64,000 nt of DNA from Dioscorea cayenensis subsp. rotundata (taxonomy: Eukaryota; Streptophyta; Magnoliopsida; Dioscoreales; Dioscoreaceae). The stretch spans positions 31,991,016-32,055,015 of the forward strand of contig NC_052475.1 of NCBI RefSeq assembly GCF_009730915.1. Direction: 5' to 3'. A model generated the notes under the pieces. The model was not told the DNA's origin. It saw nothing but the letters and a program-made list of their open reading frames with translations, and did not search any database. Each line of letters begins with the position of its first letter. Position 1 is the first letter of the stretch. The translations under genes were made by a program, and so were the position numbers. Shown here one piece after another: positions 21,218 through 35,117 of the stretch.

Positions 21218-22217
21218 NNNNNNNNNNNNNNNNNNNNNNNNNNNNNNNNNNNNNNNNNNNNNNNNNNNNNNNNNNNNNNNNNNNNNNNNNNNNNNNNNNN
21301 NNNNNNNNNNNNNNNNNNNNNNNNNNNNNNNNNNNNNNNNNNNNNNNNNNNNNNNNNNNNNNNNNNNNNNNNNNNNNNNNNNNNNNNNNNNNNNNNNNNN
21401 NNNNNNNNNNNNNNNNNNNNNNNNNNNNNNNNNNNNNNNNNNNNNNNNNNNNNNNNNNNNNNNNNNNNNNNNNNNNNNNNNNNNNNNNNNNNNNNNNNNN
21501 NNNNNNNNNNNNNNNNNNNNNNNNNNNNNNNNNNNNNNNNNNNNNNNNNNNNNNNNNNNNNNNNNNNNNNNNNNNNNNNNNNNNNNNNNNNNNNNNNNNN
21601 NNNNNNNNNNNNNNNNNNNNNNNNNNNNNNNNNNNNNNNNNNNNNNNNNNNNNNNNNNNNNNNNNNNNNNNNNNNNNNNNNNNNNNNNNNNNNNNNNNNN
21701 NNNNNNNNNNNNNNNNNNNNNNNNNNNNNNNNNNNNNNNNNNNNNNNNNNNNNNNNNNNNNNNNNNNNNNNNNNNNNNNNNNNNNNNNNNNNNNNNNNNN
21801 NNNNNNNNNNNNNNNNNNNNNNNNNNNNNNNNNNNNNNNNNNNNNNNNNNNNNNNNNNNNNNNNNNNNNNNNNNNNNNNNNNNNNNNNNNNNNNNNNNNN
21901 NNNNNNNNNNNNNNNNNNNNNNNNNNNNNNNNNNNNNNNNNNNNNNNNNNNNNNNNNNNNNNNNNNNNNNNNNNNNNNNNNNNNNNNNNNNNNNNNNNNN
22001 NNNNNNNNNNNNNNNNNNNNNNNNNNNNNNNNNNNNNNNNNNNNNNNNNNNNNNNNNNNNNNNNNNNNNNNNNNNNNNNNNNNNNNNNNNNNNNNNNNNN
22101 NNNNNNNNNNNNNNNNNNNNNNNNNNNNNNNNNNNNNNNNNNNNNNNNNNNNNNNNNNNNNNNNNNNNNNNNNNNNNNNNNNNNNNNNNNNNNNNNNNNN
22201 NNNNNNNNNNNNNNNNN
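21218..22217. other. Assembly gap, 1000 N
   Basis: Exactly 1000 unknown bases. It probably hides the right CACTA terminus; repeats in the subterminal region would explain why the assembly broke here. Confidence 0.99.
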
Positions 22218-23677
22218 CGAAGTTACGTATTGCTCATAATTCACCAACATTGGCTCTCCCAAGATCACTGCGCGGAGCAAAGTATTGAGAAAGTTTAGAT
22301 AAGTACCGGCCATGGTTGAAAGAAAAACACTGCCTGCACTTAACATATGAACCCAACGCAAGTTTTTCTGACTCACTGGTTCTGTGGTGTTTAATTTTTC
22401 CTCGTGCGAGATTCTGATGAAAAGGTTACAAGTATTAATCACTAAATCTGGTTAGAATTCTTTGTTCCATACGAGGGTGAGCAAACATGTTTAAGAGTCA
22501 TGGGCTTCAATTTTCGCGTTAAGTTAGCTATGGTGTGTATTGGCATATCATACTTTTGTGTTATGGGCTATATTTGTTTTTCTTATGGACATGGTTGTGT
22601 GTGAGACAGTAGCAGTAAATTGAAGGTGTCGCTACTTATCCACACTTTTGACTAACTCCTCACAAATTTGGATTTTATTTTTGCTTACATGTGATTCTTG
22701 AGAAGTTAATGTTTTCAGGTTGAGGATTAGTGAAAATTATGGCCTATATTTGATGAAGTATGTGTTTGATCTAATTATAAACTAATATGGTATACGATGA
22801 TTAATGTTAAGATGTAAATGCATGTCTAATAATATAAATTATATTTATTTGTATAAAAGCACAAAATGAAAATTACCCAACTCGAAGTGAGCCTTAATTT
22901 ATTTTGCTTAGCGAATCTTGATCAATCATCTTCTTTGTATATTTTAAAAATTATTAATCAACATCAAAAGAAATTTTGTAATTTAACTTAGCATGATAAT
23001 ATGGTGCCACTTTCATCAATTAAAAGATACAGCTGATGATAACAGTGTTATTGGTATAATAAACATTATCCTTCTCGCTTTGTATTATTATTATTTTTAT
23101 AAATTGAAATAAATCACTGCTTTAAAATGTAAGAAGGGTATAGAGGTGCATAAGATGAGTGAATTTTTGGGAGGAACAAACCCTAGTGATTCAGATTAAG
23201 TTAAAATACAATAAAATTAGTTAGCGTTTTATCGGGATTAGAGACATCACGTAGTGAAGTGTAAGCTATCTTCACAAATATCAAATACATTCAAATATCA
23301 ATACATTCACCGTAGATGTAGCTGTGAGTTCGATCTCTGGATGTTATATAAACACCTCACGCAAAAATATATTTTAAACATAGAAACTTGATGCTCCATT
23401 GATCATATTGAGTTATACTGAAATATCATTTAATTAAAAATCTTATTATTTTTCTTCAAATGGCTTAACATCATTTAATACAGTGAAAATATCAATTTTC
23501 TTATGCTTAATCATAAAGAATTAGGTGCATGGTACATTTATGAAGAATTATAGCATTTATTGGGTGGACTAATTTGGCAGGCTCCTGCTCTAGCTTTCAC
23601 ATTTGAGTTGTTCACTCCCATTAAATATTCCTCATCTTTCTTCCAATGACTCATCAAATCCCTACAATATTATTTAT

Positions 23678-23712
<35 letters not shown>

Positions 23713-23776
23713 TTGGTATGAAACCCTTTTCTATTATTATCTTCATAACCACTGTCATATCTTCTATAAATCTTCA

Positions 23777-23825
<49 letters not shown>

Positions 23826-24469
23826 GAAGTGGTTTGTGGCAGATCTAGTCAGAGTGATGGGTTGTGGGTTTTGTGTTTATATGTCATGCCAGTTATGTTC
23901 ATGTTATGTGTTTCTGTTTGTATCTTCTCATGCTTAGTTCTCTCTCACTCTCATCATTCCATTTGTATAATTTCCATTTCTGTTTCTAGTGCCAAGTCAA
24001 AAAAGGTTAGGAACAAAAAAATAAATAATTAATCTTATTAAACATTTTAAATGATAAATTATACCCTTAAGTCTCTTGCCAAAAAGCAAAGCGATTACAA
24101 CATGCAACCATTCTATATTAAAATAATTCAATATAATAGAGTTAGACTGTTAGTTATATATATATAAAAAAAGTAGGAAAGTTACTTGCATGAGTCTATG
24201 TCATTTAAAAAAAACACCTAATTATATATATTTATTTAACTAATTTATTATAAAAAAAAACCAAAATCAATAATTATATATATTTTTTAATAAACTTTCT
24301 CACTGTCTAGTCAATTTTCTCAACAAATTATTAATTTTGAATAAAATAAAATAAAATAAATCTAAGATCTCTCACAATGTTCCACATGGTGTCACTATTT
24401 ATTTATTTTATTTATTTATTTATTTATAATTATTTATTCATATAAAAGTCCAAGTACACACAGAGCCAA
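22218..24469. other. Intergenic DNA between the subtilase locus and fimbrin
   Basis: No gene is supported. A 210-base open stretch on the minus strand just after the gap (to about 22440) has no domain I can name. 23220-23345 has a short region ending gtgagttcgatctctgg that resembles a Pol III B box of a SINE remnant. Two microsatellites lie at 23680-23713 and 23779-23822. The right part, from about 24000, is AT-rich and should contain the fimbrin promoter. Confidence 0.55.
23680..23822. repeat. (TTA)n and (AT)n microsatellites
   Basis: About eleven TTA units at 23680-23713 and about 22 AT units at 23779-23822, 65 bases apart. Confidence 0.95.
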
Positions 24470-25136
24470 CCTTCACCGCCTTCGCGGGTCCGCGTGAACA
24501 AAACCGTTTTGTTTTACTTTAATTTCTTTTTTATTTGGAAAAAAAATTTCTAAAAAATAATCGAAGAAGAAGTTCTTCCCAATTTCTTTCACGAAATCTA
24601 GGGATTTGAGAAGGTGTGATTCATAGATATAGAGTGGAGTAAAAGGAAGGAATAAAGGGTGGAAAAAGGGAGGATCCAATGGCTTTTTCTTGTTGAATTC
24701 TTGACTTCGGGGTTGGTTTTTCTCTTTCTCTGTTGGAGAAATGTGAGTGAATTTGTGTTTTTGTTGTGATGGTTTTGATGGAATCGGTTTGTTTTTGGCT
24801 GGTTTTGAGTTTTGTTTTTAAAAACAAAATTTTTGACTTGAACTCTTGCTAATTGATGTTTTTGATTGCTTTTTTTTTTCTTGAAAACGGAATTGGTTGG
24901 GGGTTTTTGGTGTTTATTTGGCTCGTTTTCTGCAATTTTCTTTTTGGGATTTCTTGTTCTGGATTCAATCTTGAGTGTTTTTGTTACTGTGTGATGATTT
25001 TTCAGCAGGATTTTGGCTTGAATTTCGGTCGGAAAGTGGAGATTTTGATCGAGGTTTTTGTTGTTTAGTTTCTCTTCGGTTTCTCCGATTCAGTGTGGAA
25101 AGGAGGAATCGAAGACGGTGAATAGACTCATAGAGG
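24470..25136 (+). other. Fimbrin 5' leader with a probable intron
   Basis: The stretch directly upstream of the fimbrin ATG is T-rich. A donor-like aaatgtgagtg at about 24740 and an acceptor-like tttttcagcag at about 25001-25011 suggest a 5' UTR intron of about 270 bases. This is inferred from splice signals only. Confidence 0.4.
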
Positions 25137-28100
25137 ATGTCAGGATTCGTGGGAGTTTTAGTCTCCGATCCCTGGCTTCAGAGTCAATTCACTCAGGTTG
25201 AGCTACGGAGCCTGAAATCTAGAGTAAGCTAGCAGATCACGAGTTCTCTCATTTGAAGTCTGATTTATTGTTGCATTGCTTCTTCTTGATCTAATGATTG
25301 CATTATTTGATTGACCAGTACCTCTCTACACGGAGAGAAACTGGCCATGTGACAGCCGGAGATTTGTCTTCAGTGATGGTCAAGCTAAAGGGTCTCAATG
25401 AGGTGCTCACTGAGAAAGAGATCTCTGCAGTCGTGGATGAGTCTTATTCAGATTACAGCCATGAAATAGACTTTGAAACTTTTCTTCGGGTACATTGTTG
25501 TTGTTCTTGTGAGACTTTATTTATTTATGGTGTGACATGTCTTTACTAAGCTGCTTTGAAGTGGATAAATTGCTTTTGTGGGCATATTTGAATTAACGAT
25601 GAATTAGAAATGATGCATTGGGTAAGTGTACTTATTTGAATCTCCATCATGGAGTGAGTGTTTTTTTTATTTTAATTGTTCATTGGTAGGTTTATTTGAA
25701 TCTGCAACAATGTGCTGCGGCTAAATTGGGTGGTGCTAAGAACTCCTCATCATTCCTTAAGGCAACTACAACTACACTTTTGCACACTATTGATGAATCA
25801 GAGAAATCTTCTTATGTGGCGCATATCAACAGCTATCTCAGAGATGACCCTTTTCTTAAGAACTATTTACCACTAGATCCAGCATCCAATGATTTGTTTA
25901 ACCTTGCCAAAGATGGTGTTCTTCTCTGGTATGAATCGAATCCTATTCTGTTATCAATGTAGGCTTTGTTGACAACAATTGCTTGAGAGAGGCTAAGTTA
26001 TTTATAGTTTAATACAAATGGCTAAATTGTTTTGTGTTATTCTCAAAGTCGAATGACATGTCACATGCATGGAGATAATATTCCTATGCTTGATGTTTTT
26101 GTTTTCCTTTTACTTAGTAAATTGATCAATGTTGCGGTGCCTGGAACAATAGATGAAAGGGCAATTAACACAAAACGAGTCTTGAACCCTTGGGAAAGGA
26201 ATGAGAATCATACTCTTTGCCTCAACTCTGCAAAAGCAATTGGGTGCACTGTTGTTAACATTGGAACACAAGACCTTATTGAAGGGAGGGTAAGTCTGTA
26301 CATACTTATTATTTGTATAATACCAGTAAATAATTGTTTATGATTTTCCTTGGTAATGAACAAGTGATCTGACCTCTCCTTCGGCATGTATTCTCTTTTC
26401 TGCATATCCCACCGCAAAAATTTTTCACTAGTGGTGTGTTTAAGCCCAGTGCAAATAGCAATTGGTTTTTAAATTCTTTTTGTGAAACCTCTGAAATTCT
26501 GAATCATGTTTCTCTTCATATACTTTATAAGCTTATGTGCTTCCATTACCATTGTGCCATCAGTTTCATCAGTATACTTTTTTCCCTTTCAATTTTAGTC
26601 CCAATATTGACAATTTACTAGAATTTTCAAAATTCTTGTTTAAGTTTCATTCATAAATTTTGATGTTAAGCTACCTATGTTTACCACCTAGAAGTGCTCT
26701 AAGATTTATATAGTTCCAGCACATCAATCCAGCTTACCATGATAAACTGTTTCTCTTGCTCTTGATATCTTGAAAGTTGATAAGAGGAAGCATGCCCATC
26801 TTTACTCGTTTCTCGAGGGACCTCCAATCTGTAATATACTTGCAAAATTCTTGTGTGCAAGACCATTGCTATACCTGTCAATTTCAAATAATTTTGACTG
26901 TTGGTTTTTCTTTGATGCAGCCTCATCTGGTACTAGGACTGATATCTCAAATCATTAAGGTATACGATTCAAGTTTTGCCATCTTAACTCTCTAATTTCT
27001 TTGTTGCATCATGTGTCTCCGGGTTGCTTTTACAAACTCTTCAAATTTCCTGCTTGATGTGTGTTTCTTTGAATGATCAATTGCCATAGGCACAGATGAC
27101 ATATGAATGACTATTTGATTGTTTTGATGATTCACTTATTAGATTCAACTTCTTGCGGATCTGAATCTAAAGAAGACACCACAATTAGTGGAGTTGGTTG
27201 AAGACAACAAGGTTAATAGATTTGGCTACTTGCTCCCATTTCTGGATCCATACATTCCCTGGACTCGAATATTATTTATTAGGTTGTTGGTTGCAATGTA
27301 ATCAGGATGTGGAGGAACTTCTGGGCTTGGCACCAGAAAAAATGTTGCTCAAATGGATGAACTTTCATCTTAAGAAGGCAGGATATAAGAAGACTGTAAT
27401 GAATTTTTCTTCTGATGTGAAGGTAACATATTTACTATCTTGATCGAAAATAGCCCATCACAATTTTGTTATAAATCTGTTGTTAGTTTATAAAGAGGCA
27501 GAAATTTTAGAGTAGACATCAGTGTCTAATTCTGGCTGGGGCTGTGTCTTTTTTTTTTTCCTGCACAATTATTGTTTAAACAATAAAAGTGAGAGCAGTG
27601 TGCTCTACCTCATCTTATGTACACCATCAAAACAAGTTTTAGTGTTATTTTAGTAATTGATTTTATGACTATTTCATAGTTCTAAAAAACTCATTTATTT
27701 ACAGGATGGAGAAGCATATGCATACCTTCTTAATGTTCTTGCTCCTGAGCACTGCAGCCCTTCCACTTTGGATACTAAAGATCCTACTGAAAGAGCAAAG
27801 TTGGTACTTGATCATGCAGAAAGGATGGACTGTAAACGATACTTGAATCCAAAAGATATTGTTGAAGGCTCACCTAATCTTAATCTTGCATTTGTTGCAC
27901 AGATTTTTCATCATCGGTGAGAATTGATCAATGCTTTATTTCTGTTTTGCTATTTTGTTCTCATTCCTATGATCTTAATAATCTTTTCAATTCTCTAGAG
28001 ATCCCCTGTCAGTAAGGATCATGTCTATTTATTTTTTCACAGTAGACTAAATAGGATTCTAGGGTACCGTATGAACCATTAAATGGGGCCCCATTGGGGT

Positions 28101-31081
28101 TTTGTTTCCTTTCACCTTCTAAAAACTTCCATCTACGAGGACACATTAAGGGTCCTTCTTCAAATTGTATCCTTTACCTGCAAATACAGGCCGTTAATGT
28201 TGTAAACTGCCAAACTGTTGGACAAGCAAATGGTGACAGTTTTCTTATTCATTCTTGCAGTTGTTCAATGTGAATTCTTTGCCTAGAAAATTCATATTTC
28301 CTCATCATGATTTTATTTAGCACTACATCTCTTGAGCTTTCTTTAATATATTCATCTCCAGTAGTCACACTGCATGTTTGTTGAGATATTTTTAAATGCC
28401 TGAAGTCTGTGGGCGGGCCATTTTCAGCAATTAATATTTGCACGCCTAGTTAGATGCTCTTATGACTGAGGCATGATATGTCCCTTTTTAGTTTATGAAA
28501 TTCTACCATCACACCAGGTGAAATAACTGCTTTATCTGTCCTGCCTATATTCACTTTATGGTATATGTTTCAAACTCCAGTTTTTTCTACAAGCAATTGA
28601 ATTTCAATGACCATGCCACTATCATGCATGTTTGTTAATGAACTGCTATATATTCCTTAAACTGTATCATCGTACTTTTCTGGTGTTAACCTAATCACTG
28701 GAGTATGGAAAGACCAACAAGATCATCAGGCAGCATGCATATGCGTTCGAAAAATTGAGATTAGAATGCCATTTATGCAGGATTGATCATGTGATTGTAT
28801 TTGTATTTTAAGTTATTTATTGACATAATTCTTTGTTTGTCAATTATGAGCATTTCAATTCTGTTCTGATTTTTCTTGCTGTAATGCTATTTTACCTGGC
28901 AATCTATTATCCTCCCCTTGTCCTGTTGTTTGACACCTTGGGCCTTTTTTTTAATCTATTTATCTATTGAGGTAGGATTGTAATGGTGCCATGGCTGTGT
29001 TAATTTTTGTCAGGAATGGTTTGTCCACAGACAGCAAAAAGATTTCCTTTGCTGAGATGATGCCAGATGATATTCTAGTATCTCGAGAGGAAAGGGCTTT
29101 TCGGTTGTGGATAAACAGCCTTGGAATTGTTACATATGTTAATAATGTATTTGAGGATGTCAGAAATGGGTAAGCTTCTGTTATACCATATGCTCTTTGT
29201 TTATACATAGGCTGTTAATTAATATAACATACATGCAGGTGGGTTCTTTTGGAAGTGCTCGACAAAGTGTCTCCAGGATCTGTTATCTGGAAGCAGGCAA
29301 CAAAACCTCCCATCAAGATGCCATTTAGAAAAGTTGAAAACTGCAACCAAGTTATAAGAATTGGCAAACAACTGAAATTCTCCTTAGTGAATGTTGCAGG
29401 GAATGACATTGTGCAAGGGAATAAGAAACTCATTCTTGGTAAATTCTTTTTCTTTTTAATATTTACTTTTACCATTGCTGATGCTTTTGATGTCTAATCT
29501 TTTTCATTTTTTCTGAATAAGATGGTGCATGTACTGATTTTTGTTATCTCAATGAATTATAATAATCCTTTCTTTCCTCCACATGTAAATTTACCACCTG
29601 AAGCAAAAGAAATTAATATAGTTAGACCTTTTGTTCAGCATTTTTGTGGCAGTTGATGAGATACAACATTCTTCAACTCTTAAAGAACTTGAGATACCAC
29701 TCTCAAGGAAGGGAAATAACGGATGCTGATATTTTAATTTGGGCCAATAAAACAGTGAAGAGCACTGGCAGAACTACTCAGATGGAGAGTTTCAAGGTTT
29801 GATTACTCTTCTTGATTTATGATGAATGATTATCTTTGTCCTATATATTTGACTTTTTACTGTTTACTTCAGGACAAGAGCCTCTCAAGTGGAATATTTT
29901 TCCTCGAACTTCTCAGTTCTGTTGAACCCAGGGTTGTTAACTGGAACATTGTAACAAAGGGTGAAAGTGGTAGGCATTTTAGTACATACTTACCTAATGT
30001 TATTTAGCTGCTAAGTGGTAACTCATGCATCTTCATAAATATTTACGGTCCTAAATACACACAAGAAGATACAGTGCAAGTTGTCAATATATATAGAAAT
30101 TTTAATATTATTACGTCACAGGTTTCATTAAGTTGATTGCCTTCATTTCTCTGAGCTACTACTTGATTGCTTGATTGCTTGATTGCTTGAATGCAGACGA
30201 AGAAAAGAGGCTGAATGCTACTTATATAATCAGTGTAGCTAGAAAGCTTGGGTGTTCCATCTTTTTGTTGCCTGAAGACATAATGGAGGTACCATTTTGA
30301 CTGACATTGTTTTTATATTGGTTTAACTACCCTCATTGAGTAAAAATAAATATTTAATGGCTTATGACAGTTATCCAAGTAATTTCCTTTTTAGAAGCAT
30401 AACCATGCAGGCCATGAACTTATATATCTCGACATAATGAAATTAAATTTGATGACTGACCTTATCGTGTATTTATTTCAAAGAGTGTATCTTGAAAGAA
30501 TTTGGAACAAGGTGCTTTATGGTTTAAATATGCCCTAACTACATTGCTGCAAGAAAGCCACGGTCAAGTCATTTACCGAACACCATATTATTAATCATTA
30601 CAACAAAATGGTATACATGCATAGATTATAGGAGATGCTCCATAGGAATCCATAATTATCATTTATCATAAATCATCTAATCCTATATCAGGAGTTCTCT
30701 CAAACAAGAATTTTTTTTTTATGCTGCTGCAGTAGGACTTCCTTTTTATGTTTATGATCAACAGGCCTTACTTTGTTTTTCCTGTGCTTGCTGTTATGAC
30801 AGGTAAATCAAAAGATGATTCTCACACTAACTGCGAGCATTATGTACTGGAGCTTGGAGCGGCAGCGGGCCGAGGACTCTGAGCAATCCTCGGAGATATC
30901 GGTTGAGGATGCGTCCTCTCAGAAAGCTCCTTCCTCTGATGGAGAAGACGGCAGCATTGCTGCAGATAGCATGTCAAACTTGACTGTCGATGATGCCGCT
31001 TCAGATACCTCGAGTATAGCTGCAGATAGTGCAACTGCTTCAGTTGAAAATGAGGGCCAAAAAGAAAACATTTTAATCTGA
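25137..31081 (+). CDS. FIM: Fimbrin (plastin), actin-bundling protein
   Basis: Fourteen exons join in frame with GT-AG introns: 25137-25223, 25319-25489, 25690-25928, 26118-26289, 26921-26959, 27143-27211, 27306-27422, 27705-27916, 29014-29169, 29239-29438, 29639-29796, 29873-29969, 30197-30288, 30803-31081, giving 695 residues. Fimbrins cross-link actin filaments into bundles in the cytoplasm. An EF-hand-like N-terminal region (about 5-75; [20 protein letters not shown] at the start) is followed by four calponin-homology domains at about 123-240, 267-372, 393-500 and 515-622. Recognisable blocks include [16 protein letters not shown] in CH1, [14 protein letters not shown] in CH2, [14 protein letters not shown] in CH3 and [10 protein letters not shown] in CH4. 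Residues about 626-695 form an acidic Ser/Asp-rich tail with [10 protein letters not shown] and [10 protein letters not shown] repeated, as in plant fimbrins such as the pollen type. It converges with FLU downstream. No breaks were seen. Confidence 0.96.
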
Positions 31082-31906
31082 ATTATAATAGGCTAATAGC
31101 CAAAGGGAAGAAAAAAAAAAAGATCCACTTTTTGCTATGGAGATTACAGAACAATGCTCTTTTGTTACTTGCAAATAGGATTTTACCCAAATGATTGTTG
31201 TATTTCACGTTTCATTTGGGGAGGACAAATGGTAGATAAAAGTGTCAAAATGCTTTGTGTGTTCCAGTTCTTTGTAGTATATTTACTTTGTTATAGCAAA
31301 TTTTATTGCAATAATGTTCTACTAGTAAAAAAAAAGAAAAGGAAAAATGATACTAAGTTTTTCGATGTGGAGTAATTCTTGATTATGCCTAAGTTTTTAC
31401 GTGATGTGTTTTTTTAGGGCTCGAACTATTGTTTTTGTTTTTTGGGAAAAATTTAAGTTTATTCAGAATGTATTGTCAAGCATGCTCACTGTGCATATTT
31501 ATAAGTTGAGAAATTAATTACTTCCCCTCAAGAGCTTCTTTTTTTTTTTTTAATAAAACTCAGGAGCTTTCATATATACATTGTCTGAGGCATAATTATT
31601 TTTTGAATTGATGTTTTCTTTCAAATAGGTAAAATACGAAAAGAAAAATAAAATAAAATGAAAAAATGAACTGAAGTAGATGATTTAGGTAAAAGCTATA
31701 AAGCCATCTTTTATTTTAAACTCCTCATAAGACTTTGTTTTCAAAGGAACTTACTCCAAATGTAACAAGAGCATAATCCAAAAGCTAGAAACTCTACAAC
31801 TAATTCCAGCATAAATTTCAATCCCAGGACCTCAGGCTGTTGCTCTACATGAGCTACAACATAAAAAAAAACAAGAAATTCCAAGAAAACAAGACTAGGG
31901 AATTCC
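31082..31906. other. Convergent 3' regions of fimbrin and FLU
   Basis: The 825 bases between two facing stop codons hold both 3' UTRs. AT-rich with poly-A/T runs; aataaaact near 31552-31560 and its neighbours could serve as a poly(A) signal for fimbrin. No further gene is seen. Confidence 0.6.
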
Positions 31907-34900
31907 TCAGTCATTTTGTAACCTTCCAATGTATTTATCATAGAACTTCCCCGCCTTCTCAAGATCTCCGAGCTCGGTGTAGCAGTCAGCTATGGCTCCG
32001 TAAGCTTCCGTGCTGCCAGAATCCTCTCCGGCCCTCTTCGATATCTCCAGAACCTTTGAATGGTACTTTATCGCTTCCTTGTATTTCCCCAGTCTCTGAA
32101 AAGATGCGCCTGAAGAAATCCAAGAAAGAAAGTAGTCCGAATGGTTTATGTATCTAGATATGGTCAAAGCAAAGATTGAACACTATAAAACGTTAATCAA
32201 CGATGCAATTGTCAAATTTTGATGCTATAATCCTTTCATTTATATTCATGAGAATAATGCTGAAGGGGAAAGCCGAACCTAAGCCTCGGGCAGCCTTCTT
32301 CTCTTCAACATGATCTCCTAAAGTCTCTGCAAGCTCAAAGGCCGCATTGAATTCTGCAAGAGCCTTCTCAGGATCTTGATTCCGGAGATAATTTTTCCCA
32401 GTTCTCAAATTTGTGATTAGTTGCTGCTTTCTAGGATCGATAATGACTTCTGTTTCAGATACCCTACCAACTGGTGCATAGCTCAAGTTGGGAGCATAAG
32501 ACTCTATTTTCGCTTGTCTTCTTAATGCAGCATTGATTTGGCGCAATTGATCATTTAGCCGCTCTAGTTCTCCTCTTCTTTGACGTGCAAGCAATCCTAC
32601 AAATCAAACCATTCAATTTGCATATGAAAGGAATTGGTAGGAGTTGAATGTTGCATATGTAGCATTCTGCTGGCCATATAACAATCGACTCAAATCCATT
32701 CTCCTCACTTCATTTCATCAAAAAGAAAATGCCAATGTAGTCATGATACTAACAAAACAAGTTGACATAGGAATGCAACAAACAGTCAAGAAGCAGTCAT
32801 TGAATAGGAGGTCCATACTGAGTAGACGAGCTTTCTTACTTGGCTGAACAATCAGCACTGATATATAGGACTGTAATCTAACATATCTTATGTTACTCCA
32901 AAGTAGGCAAAAGGTATTATTTGTGAAGGCAAAAATATAACTTTGGTCACATACATCACATACATATTCAAGAAGCAAAATAAAACTTCCATTACCTCCA
33001 ACAGTTGCCCCGATCAGGGCTATTATGAACAAAAGAGGCATACTGAGAAAGGAATTCTCAGGCTCACAAGTTTCTGCCAGAGCATTAAGAGGCAGAACGA
33101 GCATGAATGAGTTTGCAACCAAGAATACCTTCAAAAAGCTGAATGATGCCATTTTCTGCAGAATACAATTCCATAAATATAGCAGAAATTGATCACTTCA
33201 TCATGGACCAAGAATGAAATATATACCTTGGAAAAAATAAGGAGTATAATCAACATTAGACAGAATCAGAAAGACATGAATAATGTGCAGAACGAACAAC
33301 AAAGATTCAAGCAATGCACAGCATCTATAAGATGGTGAAATCCAACATTGCTGAAAAACTAGAAATTTATAGTCTAGCATTCGGAACTCAAGCCTAATTT
33401 GAGGCAAATAAAAACACCACTGCAACTAAAAGGAATCACACAGCACAATTATGTAATCACAAATGAACTGAGTACTCATTAACATGTCATAAACAAATCG
33501 AAGATTCCCTTGAAACATTTCTGCAAGCCATACTCAATGTGCATTGGCGCTCATGAAATCACATTTTCTACTTTCACAATCTATACATGAAAAAACTAAA
33601 TATTTATTGAGAAAGGTGTAATTTTCATGGAAATGCCAGTTGTTTTAGTTTTTTTCTAAGAATGCAGGAACAAAAGTTGAACAAGAGAGACTCACCATCA
33701 TACCTGATGATCAGAAACACAATCCAAAGTGGCCTTGCAAACTCCAGTTTTTCTCCTATCAAATTCATAGGCATCACAAGATCCAGCCTTTTGGAAAATA
33801 CCGAGAGTAGAGCATATGATTTTGCTGCTTGACAGACATTGGAGTTGCGAGGACGAAAGCACAAACTTTGCCACATCCTTCCTGAATGGTAGGCATGCCA
33901 TGTCTTCTGGTTTCAAAAGAAACACCTAAACCCAATCAGAACAGCACAAAACCAGACTGTAACAATCAAAATCTACATCAAAAAAAGATTTGTAAGTTAC
34001 AGAACAGCAAAAAAAATTCCTAATTGTTGCTGCTAGATACTTTTCATCTTCTCGATCATCTGGTTTCATAGGGGTCTAATATCATAAATATAACAAAGTC
34101 AGCAATAGAAAAAATGCAATGGTGTATGATTATAACCAATACGTAAATGTTTTGACACACATTATACTATTAAGTCAGAAGTTACTAACACGGTCATTAA
34201 CCAAGACAACCACCTAAGGCTGGATTTAAACTAGCATAATAAATTTTTTAACTAATCTCATCTCACTAATTTGACAGCAGATCAAGGTATCTATATTAAT
34301 TATCTAGACTTTTTAGTTTTTGAAAAAAAATGCTGGCAAACTTTCTCTACTGTCTTGCTGCATAGTATAATAGGAAGAGAAGACAGTAGACCATAAAAAT
34401 CTCAAGGAAGAGGAAGGACATGGGAGGAAAGAGAAGGTAGAGAAATGCAGAAGAAACCACAAGTAATACTGTTAGATAATTCACTCGAGTTCCATTTCTT
34501 ATCTTATATTCCTTGCTGTCCAAACTTTCACAAAAAATATATATGGCTCCTATTGACTGATTAAAATTACAGTCAAACATGTAAATTTTTTAAAGAGAGA
34601 GAGAGAGAGAGAGAATGCTTCCGCATAACAATATATTCATGAAATCTATAAACTTGAAATGCAAGTAAAGAAAAAAAAATACACAGAAAAATGCAAACTT
34701 TCTGCTTTAAAAGATAAAATTCAATCACTCTTAACCCTGCTCAGCTAAAAAAAGGAAAACAAAAAAAATCAATACACATTTAGAAACCCCCCCAAAAAAA
34801 ACCCCCTCCATCTCCAGCAAAAAGAGCTGAATAAGATAACTTGCTATTCTAACCAAATTTCACAATAAACCAACAAAAAAAAAAATTCATGCAAAGAAAA

Positions 34901-35117
34901 ATAAACACTGCCAAAGAGACACAAATTTTTGACAGCCATAACCAAACTTCCATCAAACTCAAGATATTTCCAAAAACGAAGAGAAGAGTGGTAATCATCA
35001 AACAATGCTTATACTAGTGAGACCTGTGCATCGTGGTGTGAGGGACTTGAAGGGGTTTGCGCAGCGAGAAGGCGAGGGCAAGGGCGGGCGCAACAAGCGG
35101 AGGAGAGATGCCGCCAT
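31907..35117 (-). CDS. FLU: FLU, TPR repressor of chlorophyll precursor synthesis (chloroplast)
   Basis: Five minus-strand exons join in frame: 35117-35024, 33906-33704, 33155-32996, 32596-32279, 32109-31907, giving 325 residues. FLU (FLUORESCENT IN BLUE LIGHT) binds glutamyl-tRNA reductase at plastid membranes and turns down 5-aminolevulinate synthesis in the dark. The N-terminus (MAASLLRLLRPPLPSPSR) is basic and Ser/Pro-rich like a transit peptide. Two hydrophobic stretches follow at about 103-122 and 132-152 around ETCEPENSFLSMPLLF, typical of FLU. LLARQRRGELERLNDQLRQ starts a coiled coil, and SYAPNLSYAPVGR is a conserved FLU block. TPR repeats fill about 200-325 (NYLRNQDPEKALAEFNAAFE, YKEAIKYHSKVLEISKR, EAYGAIADCYTELGDLEKA). 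For exon 2 I chose the acceptor after aaaccag, because the earlier AG at 33926 gives a premature stop. Intron 1 has a (GA)n run at about 34595-34614. Confidence 0.93.

Noticed and set aside
21177-22442. Open frames across the second N run, including a minus-strand end with WVHMLSAGS
   Set aside because: Mostly unknown bases. The readable part faintly recalls a subtilase block (WVHTVGAGS) but lies on the opposite strand from the subtilase start and matches poorly after that.
23220-23350. Second SINE-like patch
   Set aside because: Only a B-box-like gttcgatctctgg; no matching A box at the right distance.
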